DNA of 64,000 bases from the NCBI GenBank assembly GCA_973895155.1, contig OZ316892.1, positions 21,080,001 to 21,144,000 of the forward strand, given 5' to 3'. Origin of the DNA: Marsupella aquatica (lineage: Eukaryota; Marchantiophyta). The notes under the pieces are model-generated. The model did not search any database. It was not told the DNA's origin and saw nothing but the letters and a program-made list of their open reading frames with translations. Of this stretch, positions 22,095-34,700 are shown in pieces; the first letter of the stretch is position 1; the number at the start of each line of letters is the position of its first letter. Position numbers and translations under genes: made by a program.

Positions 22095-23524
22095 TTCTTC
22101 TCCAAAGACAATTTCATTGAATTGTTTTCTGAAAAGTCTTTGTGGCGGGCTACTACTGGCTTGTCTTGTTTCGTGGGTGGAGAGCAGATTTTCCTAGCAT
22201 CTCTGCTGATACTTTGTTTTTGGGTCAATTCTTGTGTCACTCGAGGTTGCAGTAGTGGTTTATTAATGACTCAAGCTTCATGTGCTGCAAATTGTAATTA
22301 GAAGGGAGTGGGTATGACCAGTAAATGGTTTGGTTTATATATCAGCAAAATGTCAGAAATAAAATTAGAATCCGAGGGGAGTATCTTCGAAATTCATTTT
22401 CTAGAAATACCTCTCCTTTATCTTTGAATTCTTAGTCCTAATGCAGTGATCTCCTCCACAGCCTACAGAGATGATATTGTGAAAACAAAAGTTAAACTGT
22501 ATAACCTGAAGACGAAACAGAGTAGTGGAGCTCGAAGCTAATCGTTTGGCATTGTAGAGTCTCAATTATTTCTAGGGTCCCGCGGCCTGTTGCAATGGCA
22601 TCGATTGAAATGAGTAATGACATAATAGAAGGAGCGAGGGGAAGAAAGTTACTAAACAAGGTGAGCATTCTTTATCATGTGTCTGTCACATAGCTCAATC
22701 TGTCTCTCTGATTCTGTCTGTTTGTAGTTTTCCAGTTATGTACCCGAATGGAACGTTCATGGGGCCCTTGCCAGCCAGGAGCCTGGTCGTGTGTCTGGCT
22801 TCCAGCTCTATGTCATTTTTTATTTCTTTGGAAGGTTTCGTCTTTGCTGTGCGTTGAATTTACTTTCTAATCCTTAATAAATCTGGATCCATTTTTGGTG
22901 TTTAAATGTCGATCATTGAGACCTTTTCCTAACATAGATCAGGTTACTTTCAAATATAAGGTTTCCCAATATGGACCGCAGTTTTTGTTTTCTCGTGCAA
23001 TCCATACAATCTGACACATTTATTAGGCTCCGGACTTTTACCCTCGACGGCTGTGAACAATGTTTACCTAGAAGTGCCTACTGCGTCAGTGTGATGTTCC
23101 ATAAGTGTCGCCTGAGATGAAATTTACTACTGGACCTGCTTAGTTCTCACGCGCTTCAAATTCTCTCCACTCGTCTGATCTTCCATTAGTTCAGCCTGAG
23201 ATTTAAGTCCTACAGCCCTCGTTTCTAGACATATTATTTCCTGAAGACTGCCCGCAACAACTCAGATTTGGCAGTTCATGTTGGATGGCCCTCTTCATTA
23301 AACCAGCCTACAGAATGGACATGTTCCTGTAGCTATAGAAAGATATAAAGCCTAAACTTACAGTCCAGGTAGTTAGTTGTACACTACTTTCTGGCTAACC
23401 TAACCTAACCTTCCCCAGCCATGGATTCGACTGTGATGAATGGCCTGGACTTTTACAAAAGTTTGTCCTGGTACCCTTAAGAGTTGTCCGTAATGTGGCC
23501 AAATTGGAGTCAGTCGCCTGTTAT

Positions 23525-23842
23525 GTAGGCATCGATCCAGGGTCAGTTGAATGTCGTCTTGCAGTTGAACTATACAGGATTCCAATGGGGTTGAAACTGC
23601 CAGAAGGGCTTTTGGATGTGCTTCGCTATAAGTCTGTTGTTTAGGCATGGATGCAGGGTGAATTGAATGTTGTCTCTCCCTGTGAAACTGCCAAAAGGGC
23701 TTTGGGATGTGCTTTGCTATAAGTCTGTTATTTAGGCATGGATCCAGGGTGAGTTGAATGTGGTCTCTCAGTTGAACTAGGCAGGATTCAAACAGGGGCT
23801 GAAACTGCCAAAAGCGTTTTGGGATGTGCTTCACTATAAGTC
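23525..23842. repeat. Three-copy tandem repeat, ~85-120-bp unit
   Basis: Units start near 23525, 23646 and 23731, each running from 'ggcat(c/g)gat(c/g)cagggt' through 'gaaactgcca(a/g)aag' to 'gatgtgctt(c/t)gctataagtc'. The middle copy lacks an internal ~30 bp. The two longer copies share a 'cagttgaacta..caggattc' block. Confidence 0.8.
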
Positions 23843-24548
23843 GCCAGCAGTTGTGCTGGAACAGAATGAGATAACTTCGAGTTCACAACACTTCCAATGA
23901 GATAACTTCGAGTTCACAACACTTCTCCCTGACCTCATCCAGTGTTTCATGAGTCAATATGTGTCAGAGGGAGAATTTTAGTAGTTTTGGGGGCGTAAGA
24001 GCAGTGATCACCCTTAATTCCACCCTCTTCTTGGAGGGATAACTCTCTTTGCCAAGCATTTTTACAAGATCTTGGTCAAATTCCCACCCAACAAAATGGC
24101 TGCCACTCACCTTGAGGGTGTACTATTTCTAACATACTAAGAGTATTTTAATGAAATGACCACAATTCAAATCTAGCACTGTACTACGAGAACCCACAAA
24201 TTCTGGCGGATGGTTTGCTGAAAAAAAAGCAAAAATAAAAAGGGAACGAATCCTGGCTGTCTACTGAAAAAAGGTTCCTTTGTCACTGTTGGATCCCCAT
24301 CTAAACCCCTCCTGCCAGTGAGACCTCACTTTCCCCAGGGCACTACGACTCCCTAGGAGCACACCCACTGCCTTCTGGTAGGCCTTGCCTCAAGCCTCCC
24401 TAGCAGCCTCCTCCTTGCCCTCTATGTGCCACTGGACACAGGTGCGAGCATGGAGGGCAAGGACTCAGGCACAGGCACATAATTTCTGTCAGGAGAAGAG
24501 GTTACCGGTGTGTAACCATTTTTGCAGGGCCTGCTATAGTCATAATCT

Positions 24549-24646
24549 GCTGTCCTGAAAAGTCAAGCCAGTAAACTCTTACTGGGCAAGAGTTACTGCT
24601 GTCCTGAAAAGTCAAGCCAGTAACCTCTTACTGGGCAAGAGTTACG
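24549..24646. repeat. 49-bp tandem duplication containing a hairpin
   Basis: Two near-identical units (from 24549 and 24598) beginning GCTGTCCTGAAAAGTCAAGC. Each contains 'gtaa(a/c)ctcttactgggcaagagttac', which can fold as a stem-loop. Confidence 0.85.
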
Positions 24647-24963
24647 TATACTAGTGCAGGGCAGGGCTGGGGTTATAGAATGTAACATGCTCCCCATATT
24701 CTGGACACAAGGTTACAGCCTAGTAACCCTGCGCCCAGACCTGCATTACCCTATATACTTATGGGATGCAGACCTCACTGTCTGGGCTGTATGGCTGCCC
24801 TCCTCCCCAGTGTACCGCTTGCCAAGGTGCCTGGCACGGGCTCACTGTCTTCCTCGTTCAGAGAGGGGTCAGAGGAGGAAAAAATATGTTGTGTGAACAC
24901 ATCAAGACACCACAAAGCCACTGCTGCCAGCCCATCTTGCAATCCCTAGCGCTCTTCCCTCCC

Positions 24964-25090
24964 CATCACTATCACTTTTGCAACAAGTATGACCAAAATG
25001 ATAACATTTTTGCAACTGCACCCCTCCCTCCTCAACAACATCACTTTTGCAACAACAAGTCTGACCAAAATGATAACATTGTTGCAATTA
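24964..25090. repeat. Direct duplication around 'tgaccaaaatgataaca'
   Basis: Two copies of a ~65-bp unit (CATCACTTTTGCAACAA...TGACCAAAATGATAACATT..TTGCAA). No coding potential. Confidence 0.75.
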
Positions 25091-25874
25091 TCAATTATCA
25101 TCATTAAACGCAACCATCATCTCACCCTAAAAGAAAAATGGAACCAAAGAATGAGACCTGTCCAATAAAAGGATGGTCTACTCACCTCATCTTGCTTTGT
25201 GGCCTAATGCTGCTCTTCCCATGCTGACGTGTTACTCCATCAGAGCATTCCTGCCCGTAGGCTCAAGCTCCATTCACAGTAGGCATTGGGCAGACTACCA
25301 AGCCCTTTGGGCAGCCGGGCCTCCAGAGAGAGAGAACTGGTACCTTTGGCCCAATAAGACATAACCACTTGTTTCCACTACAACCTTAAACTCTTGCTTT
25401 TTTCTACAAATTTGCGTATGATTAGGGGTGTAGGTAGGTGCCAAACCCAAGCCCCTAATGCATTGATGATTGGCTTGGTACTAAAGCTAGTGCATTACTA
25501 TCTTTAACTTCCAGGCTTAAACTTGTGCACCTATACTCTCGCTGGTCTATAAATTAATATCAGTTCCAAAAAAATCTAAAGAAAAACAAGTAGAAAATAT
25601 TTTTGAGAGACTACCTTCTCTAGTGTTTTATCCTCATGTGTCAAATCTTTGTTCTTGTGACCAGTCAGTCCATAAACCCCAAGGCACAAGACAAGCCATG
25701 AGCTCCACTAGTCCAAAGTATAGTACAAAATAACAAAAAGCGCCAAAAAGCAGCAGACCCAACAAAGGTGAGAAAACAAGGGAATCTCCAAAGAGCCAAG
25801 AAGTCAGTGAGTCCTCATCAATGGCAAAAGAACTAAAGCCCTATTGAACACCAAACTGAAAGGCCTGGTAGAGT

Positions 25875-25970
25875 TCCCAAGTAAAACTCATAAGAGAAAT
25901 TAGACTAGAGGCCCTAAAACCTATTCCAGAGTAAACCTCATAAGAGAAATTGGTCTAGAGGCCCTGAAAC
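25875..25970. repeat. ~50-bp direct duplication
   Basis: Copies share 'gtaaa(a/c)ctcataagagaaatt' and 'ctagaggccct(a/g)aaac'. Confidence 0.7.
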
Positions 25971-26313
25971 CCAGTGCCTCGGCCCTCTGGAGAGAATAGT
26001 GAACACAGGGAATACCAAGGAGATTGGGGTGAGGGCCATGAGATTAACCAACTTCCTTGGAGTCTCGTGGAGAACGAATGGGTGGACGTGCTCTATGGTC
26101 AACCGTGCCACCAAAGGATATTTTACCATTGTTTGGAATTTTGAAATCCGAAGGCTGAGAGTGTACCCACAAAACATTATCTTCCTTCGCGTGAACTTTC
26201 AGCAGAGGATGACAGGACATTGCTCACTTCTAAGCTAACAGATTATCCCTGTCATTCCTGCTGCTGCAGTCTGAGAACTGAAGAGAGATTGAGATCGTCA
26301 AATTGCATCTACC

Positions 26314-28627
26314 ATGGCGAGCTCTTTGAGCTGCAGCTTCTTGCTGCCAATCTCCTCCCTCTCAGCTCTCTCCTCGTCTTCTTCTCCTTCCTTTGCACGG
26401 AAATCGAAGTTCTGCATAGCGAAAATTCCCTCTCGCTCGCTGAAGATTGTTGGGGCACAGCAGGAGCAGGTGGCTTTGTCCACTGACGGGAAACGCCATA
26501 GCCACTCAGGTGAGATGCTCCTCCCAAGTTTGAGGTGGTCCAGGCGAGAGATTCTCGGCCTGGGAGCGACTTTGGCAACCACGGGGATGGGAATGGCGAT
26601 CGTCACTCCTGAAACCAATGCTGCGACTGGGGAGTGTGCTGAGCTGACTGTGAGCCCATCCGGTCTGGCATTCTGCGACACTGCTGTGGGGTCTGGGATC
26701 AGTGCATCCAAGGGATTGCTCATTAAGGTGTGTGTCGCAATCTGTTTACTCTGTTTCTCTTCGTTCCCAGGAGTTTGATTGTCAACGGTAGCTGTTAAAT
26801 TTCTACCTTGTTGCGGGTTGGACCCACATCAACCGACGATGTTTAACGATGAGAATATTACTTACAAATTCCTGAATCTCGACATTCGGATCTCCTGGCA
26901 CAAATGTCAGCCACTTAAGGAAGATCGAGATGGTGAAATCCTGTGGAAATGGTTATGATTTGGGAAGTTCTTGTATTTCTGTTGGGAAGTTTCAGAAGTA
27001 GTACATGCTGGCAGAAGACTGTTTCTTACGTGGTGTACTTGCCTTCTCACACTTTCTCTGTCTTGCCCCACTTTTGGGGTATCTTGGACTTCACTATTAT
27101 TTTCGCTTCCGCATGCCTCCACCGATTAAGAAAGGGAATTTGAAGTGTGGAAATAGACGTTTTAGCAGGTTGTATGCTTGCATTGGGAAGGATTTGGACG
27201 AATCATCTTGTTGCTCCCGGTGGGCTTAAGTTGAACTCAAAGCTGTTCTGTCAGAACCAATTAATGTTCCATTTGTTCCGCTCTTTGTGATTTTTCCAGG
27301 CCCATTATTCCGGGAGGCTGGAGAATGGAAAGGTTTTCGATAGCAGTTACAATCGTGGAAAACCTTTGGTTTTTCGTGTCGGCGTTGGAGAGGTGGCTCT
27401 TTCCCTTCCTTCCTCTAACTCTCCTGTCAAATTCCCACACTTATTGTGCCCTCTTCTTGCAGGGTCAAATTCCTGTACGCAGGCGGATATAGCTTACGTC
27501 GCAATATCTCAATCTTGCATATGCTGTAAACTCATAATATACTTAGAATGCACTGCCGCTCCTGCTCTTTGGGTGAATGCCTTCAAACATCAGGGTGTCA
27601 TGGGCTTCAATCGTTCATTTTCTGTCTGCCTGAAGGGTTTAGGGTCCCTCTGAGATTGAAAGGCTATGGCGAGCGGTAAAGTAAGATTCGTCGTATTTTA
27701 AGAAAGGTCAGTTCGATAGAATCGAAGGAAACAAGACCAAAACTTTCCAGTCATTTTTCTCGGTTTTGTTCTTCGATCAGGAGGGAATTTTTATTGCTAG
27801 TCAAGCATCGGTCATGGTTGGTTTATGTCTTTCCCGACCTTCTTTCTTTTATGAGCATATAATGCCAGAAAAAGTCTAAGCACAGCTCCCAAATGTAGGT
27901 TGGATCCTGGTGACAGCCATATTCTCTCCGCGCTGTCTGTTGTCTTCCAAACCCAAAGAATTCTTCCAGCTTGTGTTATTTGAATGCTTATGTCCATCTA
28001 GAGACGTTGAATTTTTTGCCATCATGTTAGTTCCATCCCCTTCATCTGAGCTTTCTCCTGTCATGTCATGGCCGAATATGGAATTGACAGAAGCCCTTCG
28101 GACTTGCAACTGACAAAGCTGTGTTGTTGTTTCATAGGTGATTAGGGGTTGGGATCAAGGCATTCTCGGGAGCGAAGGGATTCCCCCCATGCTTGCAGGT
28201 TTTCCCACCATCCTATACCACTTGTGATAATGAGCTACCAACTGCAGAACCATCGTTTGGTTTTTCTCAAGAACTTTCTCAAGATTGAACTTGCTAATGG
28301 TGAGGCAGGAGGCAAAAGGACTTTGAGGATCCCTGCAAACTTGGGATATGGAGAAAGGGGAGCTGGATGTAGGGGAGGTGAGCCTCAACTCTTCCACTCA
28401 AATCTTTGATCTGTCCTTGCCAATGAGAGCATAACATACCCGTTCCTAACGTCTCTCCATAAAATATCTTCCATTATTCTTGCAATTGCATGACATTACG
28501 GTTGATAATAATATCCTGTGGCGAATGAGCTGAAGTATCTCATTTGGTTTTGGACTGTGCAGGCTCATGTCTCATCCCACCTAATTCGACTCTCATATTT
28601 GATGTGGAGTTTGTGGGCAAAGCGTAA
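26314..28627 (+). CDS. FKBP13: FKBP13, thylakoid-lumen FKBP-type prolyl isomerase, five exons
   Basis: Exons: 26314-26727, 27300-27392, 28138-28198, 28309-28377 and 28563-28627. All introns are GT-AG and the phases agree, giving 233 residues. The N-terminus is a Ser-rich chloroplast transit peptide. A twin-arginine lumenal signal (RREILGLGATLATTGMG) follows, so the protein should cross the thylakoid by the Tat route. The mature part carries the FKBP13 signatures SPSGLAFCD, KVFDSSYNRGKPL, VIRGWDQGILGSEGIPPML, GGKRTLRIP and FDVEFVGKA at the C-terminus. The two regulatory disulfide pairs known from Arabidopsis FKBP13 are both present (Cys in GEC and AFCD; Cys in GAGCRGGSC), so redox control by thioredoxin is likely. 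In Arabidopsis the protein interacts with the Rieske iron-sulfur protein. This is a normal host gene with no defects seen. The exon 3/4 and 4/5 junctions split glycine codons. Confidence 0.95.
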
Positions 28628-29755
28628 GAAGGTGGAAGAGCCATTGGCTAATCACAGCACTCTGATGATCCACCTTTGGTGAAATGTGGCTGCCTACTGA
28701 AGTTTTAGGAAATCATTCTGGAAAATGTCGTTGTCGATTGATGCACTTGGAGCCAAGCTCATGAAGGTTATTTTTCCATTAGAATCCAATGCAATAGTAA
28801 TTGCAATTTTTCTGCATTGCCAATGTCTATCCCGATACAACAGCAAGTTCCTGTCCTAAATGTTTCGAGGTAGACAAGTTGTTTTACTGTCATGAGTCAC
28901 TCATTGCTGCTATTGATAGAAAAAGCGAGATTCTTGTCAAGAACCACTACTTTGGATCATGAATATGTTGTGACGTTGCTTAGATGCAAAACTTGATTGG
29001 GTTTGGGGGTCTTGAAGTAGAATTAAACCGCCACTGGCCGGATAAAAGGTCTCTGGTTCCACATTCCACCCACTCCTCTCCTCTACCCTGCCAGTCTGCT
29101 CCAGGATTCCAGGAAAAAGCTAGTTTCTATGGTGAAACCTGGTGGATCCAGGTTCTGACATGGCTAGTGGCAGTTTAAGTCAAATAGAGGTTGAGGTCAA
29201 TGGTGAGCCTCAGGCAAATGGACATTCTCTGAAGGTTTTTCCCCTCCTTTTTGTTGTGTTTTCAGTTCTGTTTGCAGTCACTTACAATTATGGCCCTCCA
29301 AATGACTTCATATGACATTTACCTACAAGAAGGTATCCTGCCAAGAGGAGTCCTCATGGCACAAACTTGAAAGAAGGGAATAAGACTAATTATCACACGT
29401 TTTTTAGGGGTTTGACATCTTTGGATTGACGCAAATGGGCTGCCCAAGCGGATGTGGCTTCTAGCGTACAAGGTGCATGTGCTAGCCCAGAAGACTAAGT
29501 TTATATCTGATATGGGGAGTGCACACTCCAGGGAGTGGGTGAGGAAAATATATGTACCCTTCGATTCAGGTTGAGGGACAATATTGAGGTTCCTCTCCTC
29601 TTGAATATAATTTTTTCCCATGTTCACTCATGAAGGTAACTCTTGGTAACCAATTTCTCTTGGGGCCCCTGGCCTGTCGCCCTTTCAGGATTCTGGAAGA
29701 GGGGATGGGTCATGAGATTCCCTTCTTCAATTCTCTTGATTCTGGCATGGGAGCA

Positions 29756-30050
29756 GGGCTGTAATATCTCCTTAACAAATGTTTTTCCCAATATTCCCTT
29801 GTTAACCCTGGGCAACTAATCCCTCCTGCGGGTGAGCCCTCTAACCCCTGTGATGTTTCCTGCCAACATAATTGTTTGCAATACGTGTACCCTCCCCAAC
29901 CCATCTCCACTTGGAGGCCATGTCCTCTTGAAATACCCTTGGACTGTCCTCTTGAAATATATTTCAAGAGGACAGGAGATATTACAGCCCTTGGACTGTC
30001 CTCTTGAATGTAAGCCCTTGGACTGTCCTCTTGAAATAACTTTTGTTGAT
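29756..30050. repeat. Palindrome cluster with 'cccttggactgtcctcttgaa' repeats
   Basis: 29944-29975 is a perfect 32-bp palindrome with no loop; each arm starts CTGTCCTCTTGAAATA. Its half-site recurs as direct copies preceded by 'cccttgga' at about 29930, 29990 and 30014. Around it, 'agggctgtaatatctcct' (29756-29773) is matched in inverted orientation at 29975-29992, making a larger ~240-bp inverted repeat. Confidence 0.85.
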
Positions 30051-30099
30051 TTCACTCATTGGGGCTCGGTAGCTCATCACCTTTTGGGGGCAATGGCCT

Positions 30100-30268
30100 G
30101 TAACCTCCTCCAGCAATGTCGACCCTAAATTTTTCCAATATTCACTCATCAGATTTATAGTGAGGAACCTAACCTCCTCCTTGGATGTAACCTCCTCCAG
30201 CAATCTCTACCCTAAATGTTTCCAATATTCCCTCATCAGGTTTATAGTGAGGAACCTCATCTCCTCTG
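30100..30268. repeat. Two-copy tandem repeat, ~85-bp unit
   Basis: Copies share 'tgtaacctcctccagcaat', 'accctaaat(t/g)tttccaatatt' and 'tttatagtgaggaacct'. A partial third copy ('gtaaccccctctggcaatg') follows at ~30285. Confidence 0.75.
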
Positions 30269-30869
30269 TGGAGGCCATGGCCTGTAACCCCCTCTGGCAA
30301 TGGGAGGAAAGTAGGGGAACCAATCCCCAAGTGGGGCTAGTCTAGAAAACACATTGCTATGAAAAGCTAGAGTTGGGGTCTAGGCTTCTAGAGTGACTTT
30401 ATGGGTCCCACCCAAATTTATGTGGATGGAAAAAAGGATGAGATCTTACTATAAAAGCGCCAACTGAAGTCTACTTTTAAGAGCCTTGGTCTAGAGTGAA
30501 GCCTCTAGACCATAACTCTATGATCATCATATGCATGGGAAAAACTCATGACATGACTATGATGTATGTCAACTTGTACATGCAAGTATTTTATATTCAT
30601 AAATATGGGCATTATGGCCCCACCACAACATATGTGCATAGAAGATGGATGTGCATATAAAAAGACTGATGTGCACATAAAGGAGAATGACATATTATAT
30701 ATGACTATTAAAATGATGGGTTTTTTTAATCATTTTAATCTTCAAAGAATATGAATAGAGAATATATTTTGATAATATATATTTCTATTGTCCTCTCCGC
30801 TATTCACGTTCAAAGAACGGGTAATCGGGGCTAGTAGTATCATGTATTTCAAAATGATGAATGATCAGT

Positions 30870-30888
30870 CTATTCATTAAAACTGGAA
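30870..30888 (+). repeat. Left terminal inverted repeat of the candidate transposon
   Basis: CTATTCATTAAAACTGGAA, the exact reverse complement of 61568-61586. A weaker match continues outward (AAAATGATGA...ATGATCA against AAAATCATCA...ATTATCA). Confidence 0.7.
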
Positions 30889-30904
30889 AATTATTTGATC
30901 TTTG

Positions 30905-31288
30905 GACATTTAGGCACCAAAAATATATATATTTGGGCACAAGAATTGTACATTTGGGCAGTGGGAGTTGTACATTTGGGCACCAGATGTTGTACATTTG
31001 GGGGATCAAGATTGTACATAGGAGAAAATGAAATATTAATTTGGATTCTAAAGAAAAACATTTGGGTGATAATAATGTAAAATGTGTTGGATAAGAAGTA
31101 GAACTTACTTACATTGATTCAATTTGACTAATAGAATATAACTGTCTAGTAAAGCTTCAATATGATCTCTACCCATATAACTAGTAAAGCTTCAATATGA
31201 TCTCTACCCATATAACTAGTAAAGCTTCAAATAATATGATCTCTACCCATATAACTAGTAAAGCTTCAAATGAATATGATCTCTACCC
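30905..31288. repeat. Left subterminal tandem repeats
   Basis: First, four or five copies of 'ttgtacatttgggc(a)' between 30929 and 31021. Then four copies of a 35-39-bp unit (CTAGTAAAGCTTCAATATGA...) starting at 31146, 31181, 31216 and 31255. A related motif 'tttgggcattagaattgta' recurs near the right end at ~61431. Subterminal repeats of this kind commonly bind transposases. Confidence 0.8.
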
Positions 31289-31645
31289 TTACCTAGCTAA
31301 ATTAACCTTCTACTTAGTTACTAATTGAGAGCATTTAATATATTAAATTTGAATGATACCTGGCTTACTATCCATTCAGACAAGTAATTTGTTACATTCT
31401 AAGCAACTCGAGTTGAAACTAAGGTTTACTACTAGATAGTACTAAGAGGCACTCACATCCTATCATGGATATTAAGACTTCATGTAATATATAGTCTGTA
31501 TTGATATAATAATTAATTAAAGCAATTATAAAGGTATCCAAGTCCAATTACCTCCACCTATTCAAACTAGTATCCCAAAATATTATAATAATTAGTTACT
31601 TAAATAGATATACTACTTAGTACTAACCAACAGTAAGTACTAAAG

Positions 31646-31733
31646 ACATGTCTGATTCCAAACTAATTGACATAGACTCCCTCACTCTGACATGTCTAAT
31701 TCCAAACTAAATGACATAGACTCCTTCACTCTG
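31646..31733. repeat. 44-bp tandem duplication
   Basis: Two copies from 31646 and 31690, starting ACATGTCT(G/A)ATTCC, just downstream of gene a. Confidence 0.8.
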
Positions 31734-31761
31734 ACAGAGTGACTACTAAAAAACATTTGAC

Positions 31762-34700
31762 TTACTCAACAATCCCTTCCATGTAGGTTTTGAGTGTTTT
31801 CAAAATATTCTTGGGAATGGTCAAACCTCTATCAATTATATTTTCTTCTCTAGAGCGTGACTTGAATCCATACATAGCAGAATTAGCAAATTGCCAACGT
31901 TCAGTGGCACTGTCAAACCCAGGATCCACCTCCCAAGTCTTAGTGGTCTGAAAGCAACGTGAATATCGCACATGATCCGGTGCATCATGCTTACCATGTT
32001 TAGGCCTCCACCATTGCACTTGGAACATAGGAGCATACCGTGTACTAGTAGGAGAATTCTCATTGCATTGCAAGTCTCCTGAAGGAACTTCATGGTTTGG
32101 GTCCACAACACCCAAAGCTCTCACCAACCAGAAACGTTCTTTCCCATTCTTCTTTTCCCATTCATCCTCTGGACGGAGAAATACAAAGTGACCTTCTTGA
32201 ATATCCTGTAGAGGAATCCAACGTGCAAGTTCTCGCTCGTGTCGAGCGCCAACAAATGTTGCAGCTTGATCCTCCATCTCTTCCAGGTACTCATTCTGAA
32301 GCTCCACCATTTGTGGATTTTGTGTACTACTACTAGGCTCCCCCAATGGTTCAGAGGTTCCTGTACTATTAACCTTGTAACCAATTCCGTGGTTGGTTTT
32401 TGGCGAGAATTCATATGTCAATGCTAACTGTATTTCTGCCTCCCCTTCAATTGTAAGCTCCCCAGATAATACTTGCACCACCATCTCCCAATATTTCACC
32501 AAAGGAAACCGTTCACGATATGCTGTAGAGGTCTCATCCTTACAACTCTTCTTCAAAAACTCAATGTAACGATTAAGGAATGGGATGATTTCTTCAACCT
32601 TGCCTCGTACATCCCCGGAGATGGGTTTTGCAAATGGTTGACCTTCTGGTAAAATGAGAGCATTGGTGTTGGAATCAGTTCTCCAAATAGACCTTCCGGT
32701 TAAAGGGTACCAAGGTTGTTTCACATGTGCTTTGTATTGATATATTGGAATATTATCTCTCATAGAGAAAAGAAATGCCACTGGTTTTGAGTGACCCTCT
32801 ATGTCTTTTACCTTGAAAGTTTTCAAAAACTCTTTGTAAGTTGCAACCTCTTGGATCAACCGTGGGATAGGATGAATGCTTTCACACTCCCAAACCTCAG
32901 CCATCAACCCCAAGAGGGTAGAAACCTCCTTGTACTTCACTTGGTTGGATACTTTCAAAAACAATGCATCGACATCCTCATGGGTGTGACCAACCATGAG
33001 AAACGACATCTGCACTGTTTCAAAAACCCCTCTACTAACAAGCTCACTGCAAAATGCCATCACGTACTGGTTTTTGTTATCTTTCCCTGAATTATCCATT
33101 TGCAAGGTCAGGTGCCTTGGCAATGGTTTGAAAGAGGTAGACGTAGCCTTGGGATCAACACCAAAGTCGTCTTGGTCATCTTCAGCTCCTTGAAATCTAG
33201 CAATTGAGACTTTTTTGGGTTCTAAGTAACCTGCGAGAAATGCTTCAAAGTCCAAAAGAGATTGAAAAATTGGCCTCGTTGCAGCCCAATATAATCCTTC
33301 AAGGAGGTCTCCAGATTTTTCCCCCTTGTAATCCTCCAGATCTCTAAGGCACTTGGCCAATGATGTCACTGTGAAGTCTGCATCTCCCGGCCAAAGCCCA
33401 ATGAAACTGAAGTGAGCATACACAGAGATTTTTGAGGAGGTATACTCAAAAATGGAATTAGATGGCTACGTGAAGGTGAGTGAAAACACTATGTATAAAC
33501 TCTGGAGTGAGTCCTTCATGAATTTTGACTTTCACAAGGGAAGTGCATTTGCAAAGTGTACACTTTGCACTGAGTTCAAAGATCAGTTGATGCGGGAGAA
33601 GAGAAAGAAAGAGCGTTTAGAGATTGAGGAAAGAAGAGCTCGCCATTTTCGTGAGCAAATGTCTAGGAGATATGTTTACTATGCTCATAGGGTTCTTGGA
33701 AAGAAGGATCCTGAGAACTATCTTTGCATTATACATGACAAGATGGACCAGGCCAAGACATGGATCCCTAGGTTGGTCCCCACTCCTAAATCATTGTCTG
33801 GTAGTGGTCAACCGCTCCCCATTGCGCTCATTGGGATGTTGACCCATGGAAGGGATCCCGGAGTTTCTTCGTGAAACAAGATGGAAGTCTGTACTCAACC
33901 GTGTTAGTCCCGTGAGACCCTCCATAGGGAAGATGCGGCATGGGTTCTCCGTTTTGGGTTAGAATGGACTCCAACAAAGCACGAGCATGCAAGGTGCTTC
34001 CCCGTGTCTTGTGTGAACCCTTGTTTCCATGGAATCCAACCGTACAACCTGCTTCATATTGATTTTTGTAATCATAATACTTGGCAGTGTTGAATCCATG
34101 CATTCTAATAAATGCACCCTTGCAAACAAGTCTACTTCTTACAAAGAAATATCCTTTTGTCTCCACTTCCTTCTCCCTACAGCCAAAAAGAGTGAGAATG
34201 TGACTGGTTTTGTTGTCGCTTGACATCCCATGGTATTCCCTCCTTATCGCCTATAGGTCTTCTCTCGGCATGCTGAGGCAACACTTCAACTTACAACAAC
34301 CTTCTCTTTGGATGGAGTCAATTTCCTCCTCTATGATTTTTAGTATCGCCCGAGACTCCAAGTGCTTCTTCCTTTTTTCATCTGGGTTAACCTTCGTTCT
34401 CTTGATGAAGTTATACTGGCGCTTTGAAAAATCAGTGTCACCTTTCATATCTACCTCTAGATGATCTCGACCATCAATAATTGGTTTCAAAGAAACCTCT
34501 TCAATGAGATCTAGAAGAAAAATACCCTTTGATATCAACAGAAGTGAACGAACGGCCCACCTAACAAGACCAGGCACTCCTGGGGAGATATTTGGGAAAA
34601 ATAGAGGGTCAATCACACGTGTGACAGCAACCCCAACGTGATCTGGTCCAAGAACATCATCATCAATTGCACCTGACTCGAAAGGAACTGTGATGATGCC

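Larger units (their letters stand above)
22095..26310. other. Gene-free region with several local duplications
   Basis: No supported gene. A possible short exon at 22594-22660 (starts ATGGCATCG, ends before GTGAGC) has no recognisable continuation. Tandem repeats at 23525-23842, 24549-24646, 24964-25090 and 25875-25970 are listed separately. A 31-bp direct duplication ('aatgagataacttcgagttc...') lies at about 23865-23925. Confidence 0.45.
28628..30869. other. Intergenic, repeat-rich toward its right side
   Basis: No gene. 28628-29700 is plain DNA, presumably 3' UTR and spacer. 29756-30268 is a cluster of palindromes and direct repeats, listed separately. Confidence 0.5.

Noticed and set aside
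22594-22660. Possible first exon (ATG to GTGAGC)
   Set aside because: No downstream exon or protein family could be linked to it.
23400-23834. 144-codon minus-strand frame with internal repeats
   Set aside because: It follows the tandem DNA repeat period and lacks any known domain.
29756-30268. CRISPR-like array
   Set aside because: Spacing is irregular, repeats are palindromic direct copies, and the genome is eukaryotic.
30870-30888. Interpretation of the 19-bp inverted pair as pure chance
   Set aside because: Chance matches of this length in 64 kb are unlikely, and the pair falls exactly outside both genes; still, only other copies can settle it.
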